Below, one piece after another: positions 6,547 to 14,947 of a stretch of 25,576 nt of DNA. The stretch's first letter is position 1, and each line of letters starts with the position of its first letter. A program made the translations under genes and the position numbers. The notes beneath the pieces are model-generated. The model was not told where the DNA came from and made no database searches. It saw only the letters and a list, made by a program, of their open reading frames with translations. Source of the stretch: an uncultured Holophagaceae bacterium (lineage in GTDB: Bacteria > Acidobacteriota > Holophagae > Holophagales > Holophagaceae); contig CAIYNT010000115.1 in NCBI GenBank assembly GCA_903927605.1, positions 1-25,576 on the forward strand. The letters run 5' to 3'.

Positions 6547-8604
6547 TTATTTCCCGCTCAGTTCCAAAACAAGGCCCTTGGCGTCGTAGATCTTGTCCAG
6601 CGCCTCCACGATGGCCCGGGTGTCGACGGAGATACAGCGGTTCATGCGCGGGTCGAAGTAGAAACGCCCCGCGTTGCTTTCGATGTTGCCGTCGAAGGCC
6701 AGCCCCACCAGCTCGCCCCGCTTGTCCACCACGGGGCTGCCGGAGTTCCCGCCGATGATGTCGTTGCTTGAGATGAAGTTGTAGGGCGTGAACAGGTTCA
6801 GCTTGTCCCGGCGCTCAAGCCACCGGGCCGGGAGCTCCCAGGAGCCTTCCTCAGCCTTCGGGCCCCAGGCCGCGGCGCGATCGTACATGCCGGCGAAGGT
6901 GGTGAAGGGCTGGGCCAAGGTGCCCGCGCTCGGATAGGTTTCCACCAATCCGTAGGACAGGCGCAGCGTGAAGGTGGCATCGGGGTAGGTGGAGGTGCCA
7001 TAGACGGCGAACCGGACCTTCGCGATCCGCGTGAGATTTTCCGTGATCACCGACTGGAGCGCCTGCTGCCGGTGCTGGACTGCCTCCAGCCTGGGGGACA
7101 GCCGACGGGCCAGGTCCAGGGCCGGATCGCTGCTTGCCAGGATGGCCCTGGGATCGCCCTCAACCAGGGCCCGGCGTACCGACGGATCCCCGATCCGCGA
7201 GCCTGCGACCAGCTCCTTGGCCGCAGCCTCGGGGGACTTGCCCCCGAGCAGGAGCTGGGTGATGGGGTGCTCGGCGCCGAGTTCCTGAAGAGCCGAAACC
7301 ATCAGGCTCTGGAGGGCCAGGAACTCGCGCCCGGCCTCCACGGACCTGTCCCCCCGCGCCCGCCCCCGCAGGACCGCGAGGGCCTTCTCATCCTGATACT
7401 GTGGGGATCGTTGCCCCGCAGGCTTGGCCATCTCTGCCGCATAGCGGTGCAGCGCAAGGGCCGTACCCAGCAGGTCGCCGCGAAGGGAGCCCGCCAGCGA
7501 AACTTCCCGGGCGATGGCCTTCTGCTGGGCGACGGCCTCTTCGATCTTCGTCCAGCTCTGGCCGGCCAGCGCCTTCAGCCTGGGGTCCGCATCCACCCTG
7601 GCGCGGAGCTCCTTTTCGGCCTCGGCGACCCTGGCCATGGCGGCCGCATCCCTCAGTCCATCCGTCTCCCCCACGGCCACCTTGTAGCTGTTCTCGATCC
7701 CCATGAGCTGGTCCGAGACGAGGCGCGACTGTTCCTTCCCCTGGGCCGCATAGGCGTGGAGCGCGGCCCGGCCGCGGTCCAGGGTCCGCATGAGGAGCGG
7801 ATTGGTCACGTCCCGCTTGGCCTCCATCTGAGCCAGCGTCTCCAGCCGCGAGGTGCGGCCCGGATGTCCCACGGTGAGGGTCAGGTCCCCATAGCGGATG
7901 CCCTGGCTGCCCCAGGCGAGGTGGTGGGGGGGCGCGTAGGGCTTGCCGTCCTCGTAGACCCGGAAGAGGCTGAAGTCCAGGTCCTGTCGGGGCCAGCTGA
8001 AGTTGTCCCAGTCCTGGCCGAACTGAGCCACGCTGTACTCGGGAGACATCACCAGCCGCACGTCCGTGTGCTTCTTGTAGCGGTAGATCCACACTTGGCC
8101 ACCCTGGTAGAGGGACACGGGCTGGCAGTCGAGACCGGTTTTCGCGCCCTGTTCCTTGACGAGGGCCTCAAGGGCCGTGGCCCTGGCCTTCGCCGCCACG
8201 GGCTCGTCGGCTCCAACCGGAACGGCCTGGTCGATGCGCTCCGTGACGTTTTCCATCTCCAGGAGGGTGAACAGCGCCAGCCCCGGTACCCGGATTTCCT
8301 GTTCCCGGCCGGCCGCGACAAATCCGTTCTTCACATAGTCGTGCTGGGCGTCGGAGACGGACTGGGTCCAGTGGTGGCCCACATGGTGGTTCGTCAGGAC
8401 CAGGCCATCTCGGCTCACGAAGGATCCGGAACCCTCGGGGAAGCGGACGGCCGACAAGCGCACATGGTCCACCCAGGCCTGATCAGGAGCCCACCCGTAC
8501 TTCGCCTGCATCTTCTTGGTGGGCAGGTTGTCGAAGGTCCACATGCCCTCGTCCGCATGCAGCACGGGCAGGACGAGCAGCAGGGCCAAAGCATTGAGGC
8601 GCAC
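6547..8604 (-). CDS. S46 family dipeptidyl-peptidase, paralogue 2 (DPP7-like Gly)
   Basis: This is a full-length S46 dipeptidyl-peptidase of 685 residues. I chose the GTG at 8604 because TTGGAGTTCCC precedes it and the same GGAGT-start arrangement precedes paralogues 1 and 3. An ATG at 8628 is in frame but lies inside a repeat. The signal peptide reads RLNALALLLVLPVLHADEG. The triad is seen as His74 (TNHHVG), Asp in RQDLDFSLFR and Ser621 (GGNSGSPV). The specificity segment is LAFDGNIES, with Gly639 where DPP7-type enzymes have Gly, so release of dipeptides with a hydrophobic or other uncharged second residue is the best guess. It is the middle of three tandem genes and has clearly diverged from its neighbours, so the duplication is old. 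Confidence 0.88.
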   Translation of the reverse strand: MRLNALALLLVLPVLHADEGMWTFDNLPTKKMQAKYGWAPDQAWVDHVRLSAVRFPEGSGSFVSRDGLVLTNHHVGHHWTQSVSDAQHDYVKNGFVAAGREQEIRVPGLALFTLLEMENVTERIDQAVPVGADEPVAAKARATALEALVKEQGAKTGLDCQPVSLYQGGQVWIYRYKKHTDVRLVMSPEYSVAQFGQDWDNFSWPRQDLDFSLFRVYEDGKPYAPPHHLAWGSQGIRYGDLTLTVGHPGRTSRLETLAQMEAKRDVTNPLLMRTLDRGRAALHAYAAQGKEQSRLVSDQLMGIENSYKVAVGETDGLRDAAAMARVAEAEKELRARVDADPRLKALAGQSWTKIEEAVAQQKAIAREVSLAGSLRGDLLGTALALHRYAAEMAKPAGQRSPQYQDEKALAVLRGRARGDRSVEAGREFLALQSLMVSALQELGAEHPITQLLLGGKSPEAAAKELVAGSRIGDPSVRRALVEGDPRAILASSDPALDLARRLSPRLEAVQHRQQALQSVITENLTRIAKVRFAVYGTSTYPDATFTLRLSYGLVETYPSAGTLAQPFTTFAGMYDRAAAWGPKAEEGSWELPARWLERRDKLNLFTPYNFISSNDIIGGNSGSPVVDKRGELVGLAFDGNIESNAGRFYFDPRMNRCISVDTRAIVEALDKIYDAKGLVLELSGK

Positions 8605-8628
8605 GGGAACTCCAAGGAAAATGATCAA

Positions 8629-8699
8629 TCCACAGATTCCACAGATGACACAGATTCAAAAACCAAGGACATCTGTGTGAATCTGTGAAATCTGCGGAA
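8629..8699. repeat. CACAGAT-type inverted repeat element C
   Basis: Three heptamer-like units of the type CACAGAT(T/G) form a left arm of about 28 bases (from TCCACAGATT), an 11-base loop around AAAACCAAGG, and a right arm ending ATCTGCGGA that pairs with the left arm at most positions. It lies between S46 paralogues 3 and 2. Its sequence differs from elements A, B and D, but its position and design are the same. Confidence 0.75.
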
Positions 8700-8710
8700 A
8701 AGAAGCCTTG

Positions 8711-10819
8711 CTACTTGCCGGTGAGTTCCGCGACAAGCCCTGTCGCGCCGTAGACCTTGTCCAGTGAGTGGATGATGGCCCGGGCGTCCACGGCCTCACC
8801 GCGGTTCACCCTCTCGTCGTAGAAGTAGTTGCCGGGCAGGCTCTCGATGTTGCCATCGAAGATGAGACCCACCAGCTCGCCCTTCTTGTCGATCACCGGG
8901 GAACCCGAGTTGCCGCCGATGATGTCGACCTTGTGGACGAAGTTGAAGGGCACCGATGGATCCAGCGCACTCCGCTTGTCGACCCACCTCTGCGGCAGGG
9001 TCCAGTCTCCGTGGTGAGCACGGGCCTCGTTGCCGCCCCAGCCGTCGTAGCGGTCGAAGAGGCCGCCGAAGGTGGTGAAGGCCTGGATCAGGGTGCCGTT
9101 GGCGGGGTAACCCTCGACCGGGCCATAGGTGAGGCGCAGGGTGAAGGTGGCGTCCGGGTAGGTGGACTTCCCGTAGACCACGAAGCGGGCCTTCGCGATG
9201 CGGGAGCCGTGCTCGGTGATCACGCTCGTCACCTGGTCCTCCTGCCTCTTGCGGAACTCGCGGCTGATGGGATCCAGCTTGCGGGCCAGCAGGATCATCG
9301 GATCCCGGCTCTCGGCGATCGCCTGCTTGCCGCCGGTCAGGAGGGCCTTGCGAACCTCCGGATCGCTGAGCTTGGAGCCTTCCACCGACGTCTTGGCGAC
9401 CTCAGCAGGGGTCTTCCCCCCCAGCAGGGCCTTCACCAGACGGTGCTGAGGTCCCAGTTCCTTCAAGGTCTCTTCAAGCCCCTTCGTGAACACGAAAAGA
9501 TCCAGCTCCCGGTAATAGGGGGCCTTGACCAGCAGACGCGCCTTGATCCTCGGAACGGCGGCGGCGCTGAACTCCGGCAGCCGCTGGTCATCCGGCTTGT
9601 CTGCTTCCTCCGCCAGGCGGACGAGGGTGAGGGCATGGCGCAGGAGGGAAGGGTCGCTGTCACCGCCAAGGATGGGAGAGATCCTGGGATCAAGAATCAT
9701 GGCTTCCTTCAGCGTCTCCTGACCGACGGCCAGAGCCTTCTCGACCTTTTTCCAGCTCTCTCCGGTGGAAGCCGCGAGCTTGGGGTCCTTGGCCACCTTG
9801 GCGCGCAGTTCCTTTTCGGCCGCCGCGATGCGGGCCATGGCCTCCTTGTCCTTCAGTCCAGACAGGTAGCCTGTGGCGGCCTTGATGCCGTTCTCGATGC
9901 CGAAGATCTGCGTGTTGACCTGGCGCTTGGCCTCCGCCGAAAGATTGGCATACTCCACCAGGGCGCTCTTCCGCCGCTCCAAGGCCTTGAGGCGCCTGGG
10001 GATCGCGACGTCCCGGGAATAGAGCATCTGCGCCAGGGTGTCCTGGCGGCTGGTGCGGCCCGGATGGCCGGTCACGAAGGTCAGGTCGCCGGCTCTGAGG
10101 CCCGACTGGGTCCAGTGGAGGTACTCCTTGGGCTGGTAGGGCTGACCGTTCTCATAGACCCGGAAGATGGAGAAGTCCAGGTTGTGCCGGGGGAAGGTGA
10201 AGTTGTCGGGATCCCCGCCGAAGAAGGCGATCTGCTGCTCGGGGGCGAAGACCAGCCGCACGTCCGTGTGCTTCTTGTAGCTGTAGACCCAGTGCTCGCC
10301 GCCCTGGTAGAGGCTCACATGCTCACAGGTGAGGCCTGACTTCTGCTGCATCTCCTGCTTGATCTTCTCGATCTCGACTTCGCGGGCCTTCAGTGCATCC
10401 TTCTCAGGTAGATCGACCTTAACAGCCTTGGCCAGGCGATCGGTGATGTCGTTCATGGCCATGAGTGTCATGACCTCGAGTCCGGGCACCTTGACCTCCT
10501 GTTCGCGGGCGGTGGCGGCGAAGCCATTCTTTACGTAGTCCGTATCCTTGCTGCTCACCCGCTGGATCCAGCCCCGACCCACATGGTGATTGGTGAGCAC
10601 CAGGCCGTCCTTGCTCACGAAGGAACCCGAGCCGCCTGGGAAGCGCAGCGAAGAGAGCCGCACATGGTCGAGCCAGGCCTGTTCCGGTGCCCAGCCGTAC
10701 TTTTCGGAGATCTGCTTGGTGGGCAGGTTGTCGAAGGTCCACATGCCTTCTTCAGACCTTAATGAGGGGACCACCAGGGCAAAGGCCAGGAGGGACAAGG
10801 CCAGGGAACGGGGTTTCAT
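8711..10819 (-). CDS. S46 family dipeptidyl-peptidase, paralogue 3 (DPP7-like Gly)
   Basis: This 702-residue S46 peptidase is the first gene of the tandem set. The start at 10819 follows TTTGGAGTCTCC; eleven further in-frame codons upstream lack a ribosome binding site. The signal peptide is MKPRSLALSLLAFALVVPSL, followed by RSEEGMWTFDNLPTKQ, a family hallmark N-terminus shared with the other two. Catalytic residues are His79 (TNHHVG), Asp in RHNLDFSIFR and Ser638 (GGNSGSPV). The specificity loop LIFDGNIES has Gly656, as in DPP7-like enzymes. The middle of the protein is rich in charged helices, as expected for the S46 helical domain that caps the active site. It likely works with paralogues 1 and 2 in periplasmic peptide breakdown. 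Confidence 0.88.
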   Translation of the reverse strand: MKPRSLALSLLAFALVVPSLRSEEGMWTFDNLPTKQISEKYGWAPEQAWLDHVRLSSLRFPGGSGSFVSKDGLVLTNHHVGRGWIQRVSSKDTDYVKNGFAATAREQEVKVPGLEVMTLMAMNDITDRLAKAVKVDLPEKDALKAREVEIEKIKQEMQQKSGLTCEHVSLYQGGEHWVYSYKKHTDVRLVFAPEQQIAFFGGDPDNFTFPRHNLDFSIFRVYENGQPYQPKEYLHWTQSGLRAGDLTFVTGHPGRTSRQDTLAQMLYSRDVAIPRRLKALERRKSALVEYANLSAEAKRQVNTQIFGIENGIKAATGYLSGLKDKEAMARIAAAEKELRAKVAKDPKLAASTGESWKKVEKALAVGQETLKEAMILDPRISPILGGDSDPSLLRHALTLVRLAEEADKPDDQRLPEFSAAAVPRIKARLLVKAPYYRELDLFVFTKGLEETLKELGPQHRLVKALLGGKTPAEVAKTSVEGSKLSDPEVRKALLTGGKQAIAESRDPMILLARKLDPISREFRKRQEDQVTSVITEHGSRIAKARFVVYGKSTYPDATFTLRLTYGPVEGYPANGTLIQAFTTFGGLFDRYDGWGGNEARAHHGDWTLPQRWVDKRSALDPSVPFNFVHKVDIIGGNSGSPVIDKKGELVGLIFDGNIESLPGNYFYDERVNRGEAVDARAIIHSLDKVYGATGLVAELTGK

Positions 10820-10984
10820 GGAGACTCCAAACGGGTCAGAAGGATCAACCATCGTATCACTAAGTATTCAAAGCGTCCCCGAGCGCCGTCCAGGCACCCA
10901 TTTCCAGAGGCAAGCTGTTCTGTTCAAGGGTGATGGATGTCACTCCTACACCTGTGGGTCTTGTATGAAATACAAATGAGACTC

Positions 10985-10995
10985 AAAATCATTTT
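10985..10995. promoter_or_regulatory. AAAATCATTTT palindrome touching a start codon
   Basis: AAAATCATTTT is a perfect 5-1-5 palindrome ending directly before the ATG at 10996, where a ribosome binding site would be expected. Its complement AAAATGATTTT sits inside the Fur-box-like site at 18346-18360. It may be an operator for a Fur-type metal regulator, but it is short and AT-rich, so chance is possible. Confidence 0.3.
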
Positions 10996-11832
10996 ATGTT
11001 GATCCCTACTCCTTCCCTCATCCGGCGCCTCCTTCCCGCCCTCTTCCTGGTGACGGCACTCGCGGCCCAGGAGAAACAGGCAGGCCCCATCCAGGACAAC
11101 TCCTTTCTCGTGGAAGAGGCCTACAACCAGGAACCAGGGGTCGTGCAGCACATCAGCACCTTCACCCGATTCCGGGAGTCCAAGGACTGGATCTACACCT
11201 TCACCCAGGAATGGCCCGTGGGGGGTCTCGCCCACCAGCTCAGCTACACCCTGCCCTGGCAGCGGCTGGGCGCCTCCCTGGATGGCAAGCAGGCCGTCGG
11301 CGACATCGCCCTGAACTACCGTTACCAGCTGCTTGGGGACGGCAATGCGCCCGTGGCCATCGCCCCCCGCTTGTCCGTCTTGATGCCCACCGGCAATGAG
11401 CAGACGGGCTACGGTCGCGGCGCCACCGGCATCCAGGTCATGCTGCCCGTCAGCTGGGTGCTGTCCGATGCCTTCGTGGCCCACTCGAACCTCGGGGCCA
11501 CCCGGACCCCGAACGCCAAGAACACGGTCGGCGATAAGGCCACAGCCCAGGACCTGACCCTGGGCCAGAGCCTTATCTGGCTGGCGCATCCCCGCTTCAA
11601 CGTGATGCTGGAATACGTGCACACCCGCAGCCAGGCGGTCATCGGTCCGGACCAAACCCAGGCTCAGACCGCCACCTACCTGAGCCCCGGCATCCGCTGG
11701 GCCTACAACTTCCCCAGCGGCCTCCAGATCGTCCCGGGCATTGCGGTACCCATCGGCGTGGGCGCCAGCCGAGGCGAGAAGGCCGTCTTCGTATACCTGA
11801 GCTTCGAGCACCCCTTCATGAAGGGGAAATGA
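10996..11832 (+). CDS. Outer-membrane beta-barrel protein of the phenol-MetA/transporter type
   Basis: The 278-residue protein has a Sec signal peptide (SLIRRLLPALFLVTALAAQ). The mature part alternates short amphipathic strands: DWIYTFTQEWPV, HQLSYTLPWQRL, GDIALNYRYQLLG, APRLSVLMPTGNEQTGYGRG and INFP/GLQIVPGIAVPIG-like turns. The pattern GDIALNYRYQL...APRLSVLMPTGN and the closing VFVYLSFEHPF are typical of the PF13557 phenol-degradation MetA/transporter-like barrels. Their substrates are mostly undefined. No ribosome binding site precedes the ATG: the bases are the palindrome AAAATCATTTT. The message may therefore be leaderless or weakly translated. An in-frame stop at 10966 rules out a much longer start. 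The gene is divergent from the S46 block and convergent with the ferritin gene. Confidence 0.7.
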   Translation: MLIPTPSLIRRLLPALFLVTALAAQEKQAGPIQDNSFLVEEAYNQEPGVVQHISTFTRFRESKDWIYTFTQEWPVGGLAHQLSYTLPWQRLGASLDGKQAVGDIALNYRYQLLGDGNAPVAIAPRLSVLMPTGNEQTGYGRGATGIQVMLPVSWVLSDAFVAHSNLGATRTPNAKNTVGDKATAQDLTLGQSLIWLAHPRFNVMLEYVHTRSQAVIGPDQTQAQTATYLSPGIRWAYNFPSGLQIVPGIAVPIGVGASRGEKAVFVYLSFEHPFMKGK

Positions 11833-11833
11833 C

Positions 11834-11852
11834 CCAGAGGCTCAGCCTCTGG
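11834..11852. terminator. Hairpin between convergent genes (CCAGAGGC/GCCTCTGG)
   Basis: A perfect 8-bp stem with the 3-base loop TCA lies right after the stop of the plus-strand barrel gene. The loop is also the ferritin stop codon. Position between convergent genes suggests a bidirectional terminator. No long T-tract follows on either strand. Confidence 0.45.
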
Positions 11853-12336
11853 CCCGCTTGCCCATCTTCGAATCCAGGTACCAGATGCCGCCGCCCTGGT
11901 CGCCTACGGCATGGAGATGGTCCACGATCTCACCCACATGGGCCTCCTCCTCCACCTGCTCCGTGACGTACCACTGGAGGGCGATCTCGCTGGCGTAGTC
12001 CTTCTCGTTGCGGGCCTGCTCGAACAGGGCACTGATGCGGCCGGTGATGCTCTTTTCGTGAGCCAGGGTCTGCTCGAAAACCTGGATCACACCGCCGAAA
12101 TCCGTGGGTGGAGCGGCGATAGCTTTCAGTTCAAGCCGTCCGCCGCGGTCCAGCAGGAAGCCGATGAGCTTGGTGGCGTGGGCGGTCTCCTCGGAGGCCT
12201 GCACCGTCAGCCAGTGCGCAAACCCCTTGAAGCTCCTGCCGGTGCAATGGGCGCTCATGGCCAGGTAGAGCTGAGCCGAGTACTGCTCGAGGTTGATCTG
12301 GGCGTTCAAAGCCTCTTGCATGGTCTGGCTGATCAT
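11842..12336 (-). CDS. ftnA: Bacterial non-heme ferritin (FtnA-like)
   Basis: This 164-residue protein matches the length of E. coli FtnA and keeps its di-iron site numbering: Glu17, Glu50, His53, Glu94, Gln127 and Glu130, plus Tyr24 next to the site. Such proteins form 24-subunit cytoplasmic shells that oxidise Fe(II) and store iron as a mineral. The start at 12336 follows AGGAGGCTCC; an upstream in-frame ATG at 12372 lacks such a site. The C-terminus (MGKRARG) is basic. The gene lies 49 bases downstream of the TonB-dependent receptor on the same strand, so it may be the last member of the metal-handling transcription unit. Confidence 0.9.
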   Translation of the reverse strand: MISQTMQEALNAQINLEQYSAQLYLAMSAHCTGRSFKGFAHWLTVQASEETAHATKLIGFLLDRGGRLELKAIAAPPTDFGGVIQVFEQTLAHEKSITGRISALFEQARNEKDYASEIALQWYVTEQVEEEAHVGEIVDHLHAVGDQGGGIWYLDSKMGKRARG

Positions 12337-12385
12337 GGAGCCTCCTGGAATGGAGATGCAGTCTAGCCGCACTGGAAAGTCTTGG

Positions 12386-14854
12386 TCAGAACTTCCACTT
12401 CACATGGGCCGCCAGGGTGCGCGGGGGGATGACGTGGGTGCCACCGAAGGTGCTCAAGAAGTTGTAGAGGCCCTTCTCATCGGTGGCGTTGAGCAGGTCG
12501 AGCCCCGCGACTAGGCGAGTTCTGGTCGTGACTCTCCACTCCTGGCCGAGGTTCAGGTCCAGGACCGTCCGGGACTTGACGCGGTAGTTGAGGCCCACCA
12601 GGCTGTCCTGCTCGGCCCGCACATAGGGGATGCCAAAGGCGTAGTCCGGATTCCCGGCCACCGTGGTGGGATCGCCCGCTTCCAGGCCTGAATCGTATCG
12701 GACCGCAGCCTGAGCGAAAAATCCGCCCTGCTCATAGCGTACGCCGAACTGGACGGTGAGCTTCTGATCGTGGTCGATGAGGTAGGGCGTTCCTGCGGGT
12801 CCATTGATGGTGGGGTCGGCCGAATCCAGCCCCCCGATGGTCGGGCTGTAGAAGAGGGTCCGGACTGTGCCGGCACTCAGATAGGTGGACCAGCCCAGGA
12901 TGGGAACAGTATCCACCCGGAGATCCAGCCCATGGAAACGGCCCTTCCAGGCCGAGATGGGAAAGAGGATCCCGGTGTTCAGGAACTGGCTGTTGTCTGC
13001 CGCATTGCGGCTGTTCTTCCACCAGTAGTCCAGACTGATCCGGGCCACCTGACCCAGCTGCTGGTCCACGCCGAGGAGGTAGCTGTCCTGGGTCTCCCCA
13101 CGCAGTTGGGGGGCGGGAGTGGCCGACTGGGTCACCAGGGACCAAATGGTCTGGGAGGTGGAGAAGGCCAGGTTCTCGTTTTCCGGCGTGATGAGCAGCC
13201 GGTCGTAGACCACCCGCAGCAGGGTGCCGGTCCCGGGCAGGCTATAGGTGAGGCCCAGGCGCGGCTGCAGCTCGTTCTGCGTGAAGTTCCGCCCGGTATA
13301 GCTGTCGTAGCGGAGACCGGCGGCAAAGGTCCAGTGACCGGCCTTCAGGTCATCCTGGATGTAGGCAGAAGCCAGCGAAGGCGTGAACCCGTCCACGAAG
13401 CGCATGATGTTCCCGCCGCCGGCGGCCGTGTAGGAGTACAGCGGATCCGTTGGGCCGGTGACCTGGGCCGGATCGGTGATGGCCAGGGAGAAGCGCTCAT
13501 GGAGCGGATAGCGGACGTACTGGAGGCCCATCTTCAGGGTGTTGTCGCCATTCTGCTGTGTGTAGCCGACCTGGGCGCCCTGGTTGTCCAGGCGCCGGTC
13601 GGACTGGATCCAGAAGGGCGTGTCGGGACCACCATCGCTGAAGCCGGGCTGAAGGGCCTGAGTGGGATCCAGACGGGAGGTGGAGCCCCGGTAGAAGATC
13701 GCGACGTCCAGACTCCGAGTGGCGTCCAGCAGATGAGTCCAGCCCAGGTTCAGGTTAGTGTCCGTGTTGTGGGCGATCTGGTTCATCCCCGCTGCTTGCT
13801 GGGAGGCCAGGTTCACCACGTCGCGGTCCGTAGTGCCCCCGCTGGCGGAGAAACGCAGAACATCGCTGGGTCCCAGCAGCCAATCGAAGCGGCTGAAGAT
13901 CCGGCCGGTGGACCCGTGGTTGTGCAGGTTCTCGAAGTTCACGGGATCCAGGAACCGGTCGCTTTCCGAGGCGGCTCCGGACACGAAGTAGCCGAAGGCC
14001 GCGGAACCTCCGCGGGCGCTGAAGCCCAGCTCCCGAGTAGCGAACCGCGAGAGGCCCAGGGACACCTCCCCTTGGAAGGGCTGGGTCGAGCCCAGACCCG
14101 ACTTGCTGGTGAGGTTCACCACAGCGGCCGGCTTGCCGCCATATTCGGCACTCACGCCCCCCGTGATCACTTCCATGCTCTCCACCTGGGAGGGGTCCAA
14201 AGAATTGGAGAAGGTGGACTGGACCTGGTCCGTGAGCGGCACGCCATCGATCACGTACATCACCTGGCCGTGGCTGCCGCGGAAGTGAAAACGCCCGTTC
14301 TCATCCTGGATGAACCCCGGAGTGGTGAGCAGAATGCTCTCCATGGCCCGGCTCTGCACCGCAGTGGGGATCTTCTCGATGGTGGACTGGTCGATGTCCA
14401 GGTGGGCCGATGGGTGCGCCTCGATGAGGTTCACGTCCTCTTCCACCACCACGGTGGCCGACTGGATCTTGAGGGTCAGCTCCAGTTCCTGGGGAAGGTT
14501 GGTACGGACCGCGAGGTCCCGGTGGATCATCTCGAATCCGGAAGCACCGATTTCCAGGTGGTAATCGTTCCTCGGGATGTTGAAGAGGATGAAATACCCT
14601 TGGCCATCGCTCTTAACTTTCTGTCGGTATCCGGAGACTCGGTTCTCCAACAGCATGGCGGCCCCGGCCACGGGCCTGCCCTGCTCGTCGCGAACATACC
14701 CCGAAAGGCTGCCACTGTTAGCCGCCGCGGCGGGTGGAGCGCTGGGTCCTGCCAAGAGAGGCGGAACAGCCAGGACACATGCTGTGGCGAACAGACCTGA
14801 CCTCACTGGGATCCAGTGGCAGATGGACAGGCTGACGCGACAAAGGGGATTCAT
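12386..14854 (-). CDS. TonB-dependent outer-membrane receptor with N-terminal carboxypeptidase-regulatory-like domain
   Basis: The 822-residue protein starts at 14854 after GAGGAAACC. It carries a signal peptide (hydrophobic GLFATACVLAVPPLLAG). About residues 48-125 form a carboxypeptidase-regulatory-like beta-sandwich (SGYVRDEQGRPVAGAAMLLE...SDGQGYFILFNIP). A plug domain follows from about 150 (RAMESILLTTPGF, YVIDGVPLTDQ, VESMEVITGGVSAEYGG), then the beta-barrel to the end. The last residues HVKWKF end in the C-terminal Phe typical of outer-membrane proteins. It imports a large or scarce ligand using TonB energy. The substrate cannot be read from sequence; its place between a metal ABC permease and a ferritin suggests a metal or metal chelate. 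The gap to the permease gene is 93 bases. Confidence 0.85.
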   Translation of the reverse strand: MNPLCRVSLSICHWIPVRSGLFATACVLAVPPLLAGPSAPPAAAANSGSLSGYVRDEQGRPVAGAAMLLENRVSGYRQKVKSDGQGYFILFNIPRNDYHLEIGASGFEMIHRDLAVRTNLPQELELTLKIQSATVVVEEDVNLIEAHPSAHLDIDQSTIEKIPTAVQSRAMESILLTTPGFIQDENGRFHFRGSHGQVMYVIDGVPLTDQVQSTFSNSLDPSQVESMEVITGGVSAEYGGKPAAVVNLTSKSGLGSTQPFQGEVSLGLSRFATRELGFSARGGSAAFGYFVSGAASESDRFLDPVNFENLHNHGSTGRIFSRFDWLLGPSDVLRFSASGGTTDRDVVNLASQQAAGMNQIAHNTDTNLNLGWTHLLDATRSLDVAIFYRGSTSRLDPTQALQPGFSDGGPDTPFWIQSDRRLDNQGAQVGYTQQNGDNTLKMGLQYVRYPLHERFSLAITDPAQVTGPTDPLYSYTAAGGGNIMRFVDGFTPSLASAYIQDDLKAGHWTFAAGLRYDSYTGRNFTQNELQPRLGLTYSLPGTGTLLRVVYDRLLITPENENLAFSTSQTIWSLVTQSATPAPQLRGETQDSYLLGVDQQLGQVARISLDYWWKNSRNAADNSQFLNTGILFPISAWKGRFHGLDLRVDTVPILGWSTYLSAGTVRTLFYSPTIGGLDSADPTINGPAGTPYLIDHDQKLTVQFGVRYEQGGFFAQAAVRYDSGLEAGDPTTVAGNPDYAFGIPYVRAEQDSLVGLNYRVKSRTVLDLNLGQEWRVTTRTRLVAGLDLLNATDEKGLYNFLSTFGGTHVIPPRTLAAHVKWKF

Positions 14855-14947
14855 GGTTTCCTCGCACAGACATCTAGACAACTTCGTTCCTACAGGAGTA
14901 GCCAGAAACCCTTACTAGGGCTTCATGTGAGCGCCGGTTGGGGCAGC

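Noticed and set aside
8629..8699. CRISPR array
   Set aside because: The CACAGAT units are short, imperfect and arranged as one inverted pair, without regular spacers; the same holds for the CACGAAGA elements.
10845..10880. Promoter for the S46 block with an extended -10 TGATACGAT on the minus strand
   Set aside because: No convincing -35 element at the right spacing, so it was not listed as a feature.
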